Positions 42,384-42,447 of a stretch of 42,447 bases of DNA are shown piece by piece; position 1 is the stretch's first letter; each line of letters starts with the position of its first letter. Source of the DNA: an uncultured Eubacterium sp. (GTDB taxonomy: Bacteria; Bacillota; Clostridia; Lachnospirales; Lachnospiraceae); the NCBI GenBank assembly GCA_947089855.1, contig CAMUML010000038.1, positions 1-42,447 of the forward strand, in the 5' to 3' direction. Position numbers and translations under genes: made by a program. The notes beneath the pieces were generated by a model. That model saw only the letters and a list, made by a program, of their open reading frames with translations, was not told the origin of the DNA and did no database searches.

Positions 42384-42425
42384 CGCCGAAAACATTGATT
42401 TTTCAAGGTTTTCGGCGTTTTTTAT
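42384..42425 (+). terminator. Rho-independent terminator after tRNA-Arg
   Basis: CGCCGAAAAC (42384-42393) and GTTTTCGGCG (42408-42417) form a perfect 10-bp stem followed by six T. Confidence 0.93.
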
Positions 42426-42447
42426 TTCCAAAAAGAATTTGAACTCA

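Overview
The window looks like chromosome of an anaerobic Firmicute, most likely a gut member of the Lachnospiraceae or a close clostridial relative. This is inferred from class III NrdD, a MecA adaptor, a PadR/HAAS-domain/DUF4097/PspC envelope operon, a lysine riboswitch, a T-box leader, consensus TTGACA-N17-TATAAT promoters and strong AGGAGG ribosome binding sites. No phage, IS transposase, plasmid or CRISPR gene is visible. Most of the window is ordinary core and metabolic gene content. The unusual material lies mainly between the genes.

Layout. 1-4841: a CitE-like lyase converges on a StiP-family protein and a phosphoribosyltransferase with a TRSP domain, the biosynthetic part of tellurite-type stress clusters but without any TerC/TerD gene nearby. 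Next to them is an SPFH membrane protein with a ribbon-helix-helix partner. 5153-8608: ROK glucokinase, membrane glycosyltransferase, a small protein and an LPG-synthase-type membrane protein. 8624-10651: a chemoreceptor. 10652-11342: an intergenic stretch with a 239-bp imperfect palindrome. 11343-14134: a lipoprotein and a pyruvyltransferase/FrhB-type fusion protein. 14247-16742: the PadR envelope operon. 17087-17879: a small protein and an orphan hisB. 18179-20341: nrdD with an NrdR-type box and no adjacent nrdG. 20482-26491: a membrane protein, mecA, an enolase with a cysteine-rich insertion, a second chemoreceptor and a superoxide dismutase. 26495-30033: typA, a tandem OB-fold SSB-like protein and a cobalamin adenosyltransferase. 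30130-32232: lysine riboswitch then dapA-dapB. 32358-35120: asnA, a hydrolase and a PfkB kinase. 35355-40901: T-box leader then aspS-gatC-gatA-gatB. 41074-42425: an unknown coiled-coil protein and a transcribed array ending in tRNA-Arg(CCT).

Genes that work together: AsnA makes asparagine, and AspRS plus GatCAB can charge tRNA-Asn (and tRNA-Gln) by transamidation. The T-box specifier region reads GAAC, which holds overlapping Glu (GAA) and Asn (AAC) codons and fits that job. DapA and DapB are the first committed steps to diaminopimelate and lysine, under lysine feedback.

The best candidates for something undescribed are: (1) a family of dispersed, highly structured intergenic elements (4989-5123, 16813-16956, 21115-21237, and a lone hairpin at 117-152) whose stems are kept while their sequence changes; (2) the 239-bp palindrome at 10820-11058; (3) a tandem array of tRNA-Arg-like units behind a perfect promoter at 41960-42376; (4) the enolase with a six-cysteine insertion; (5) the pyruvyltransferase-FrhB fusion; and (6) short palindromic repeats at 33465, 35159-35251 and 40917, two of which flank the hydrolase/PfkB pair. 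All calls were made by reading the sequence; no database search was run.
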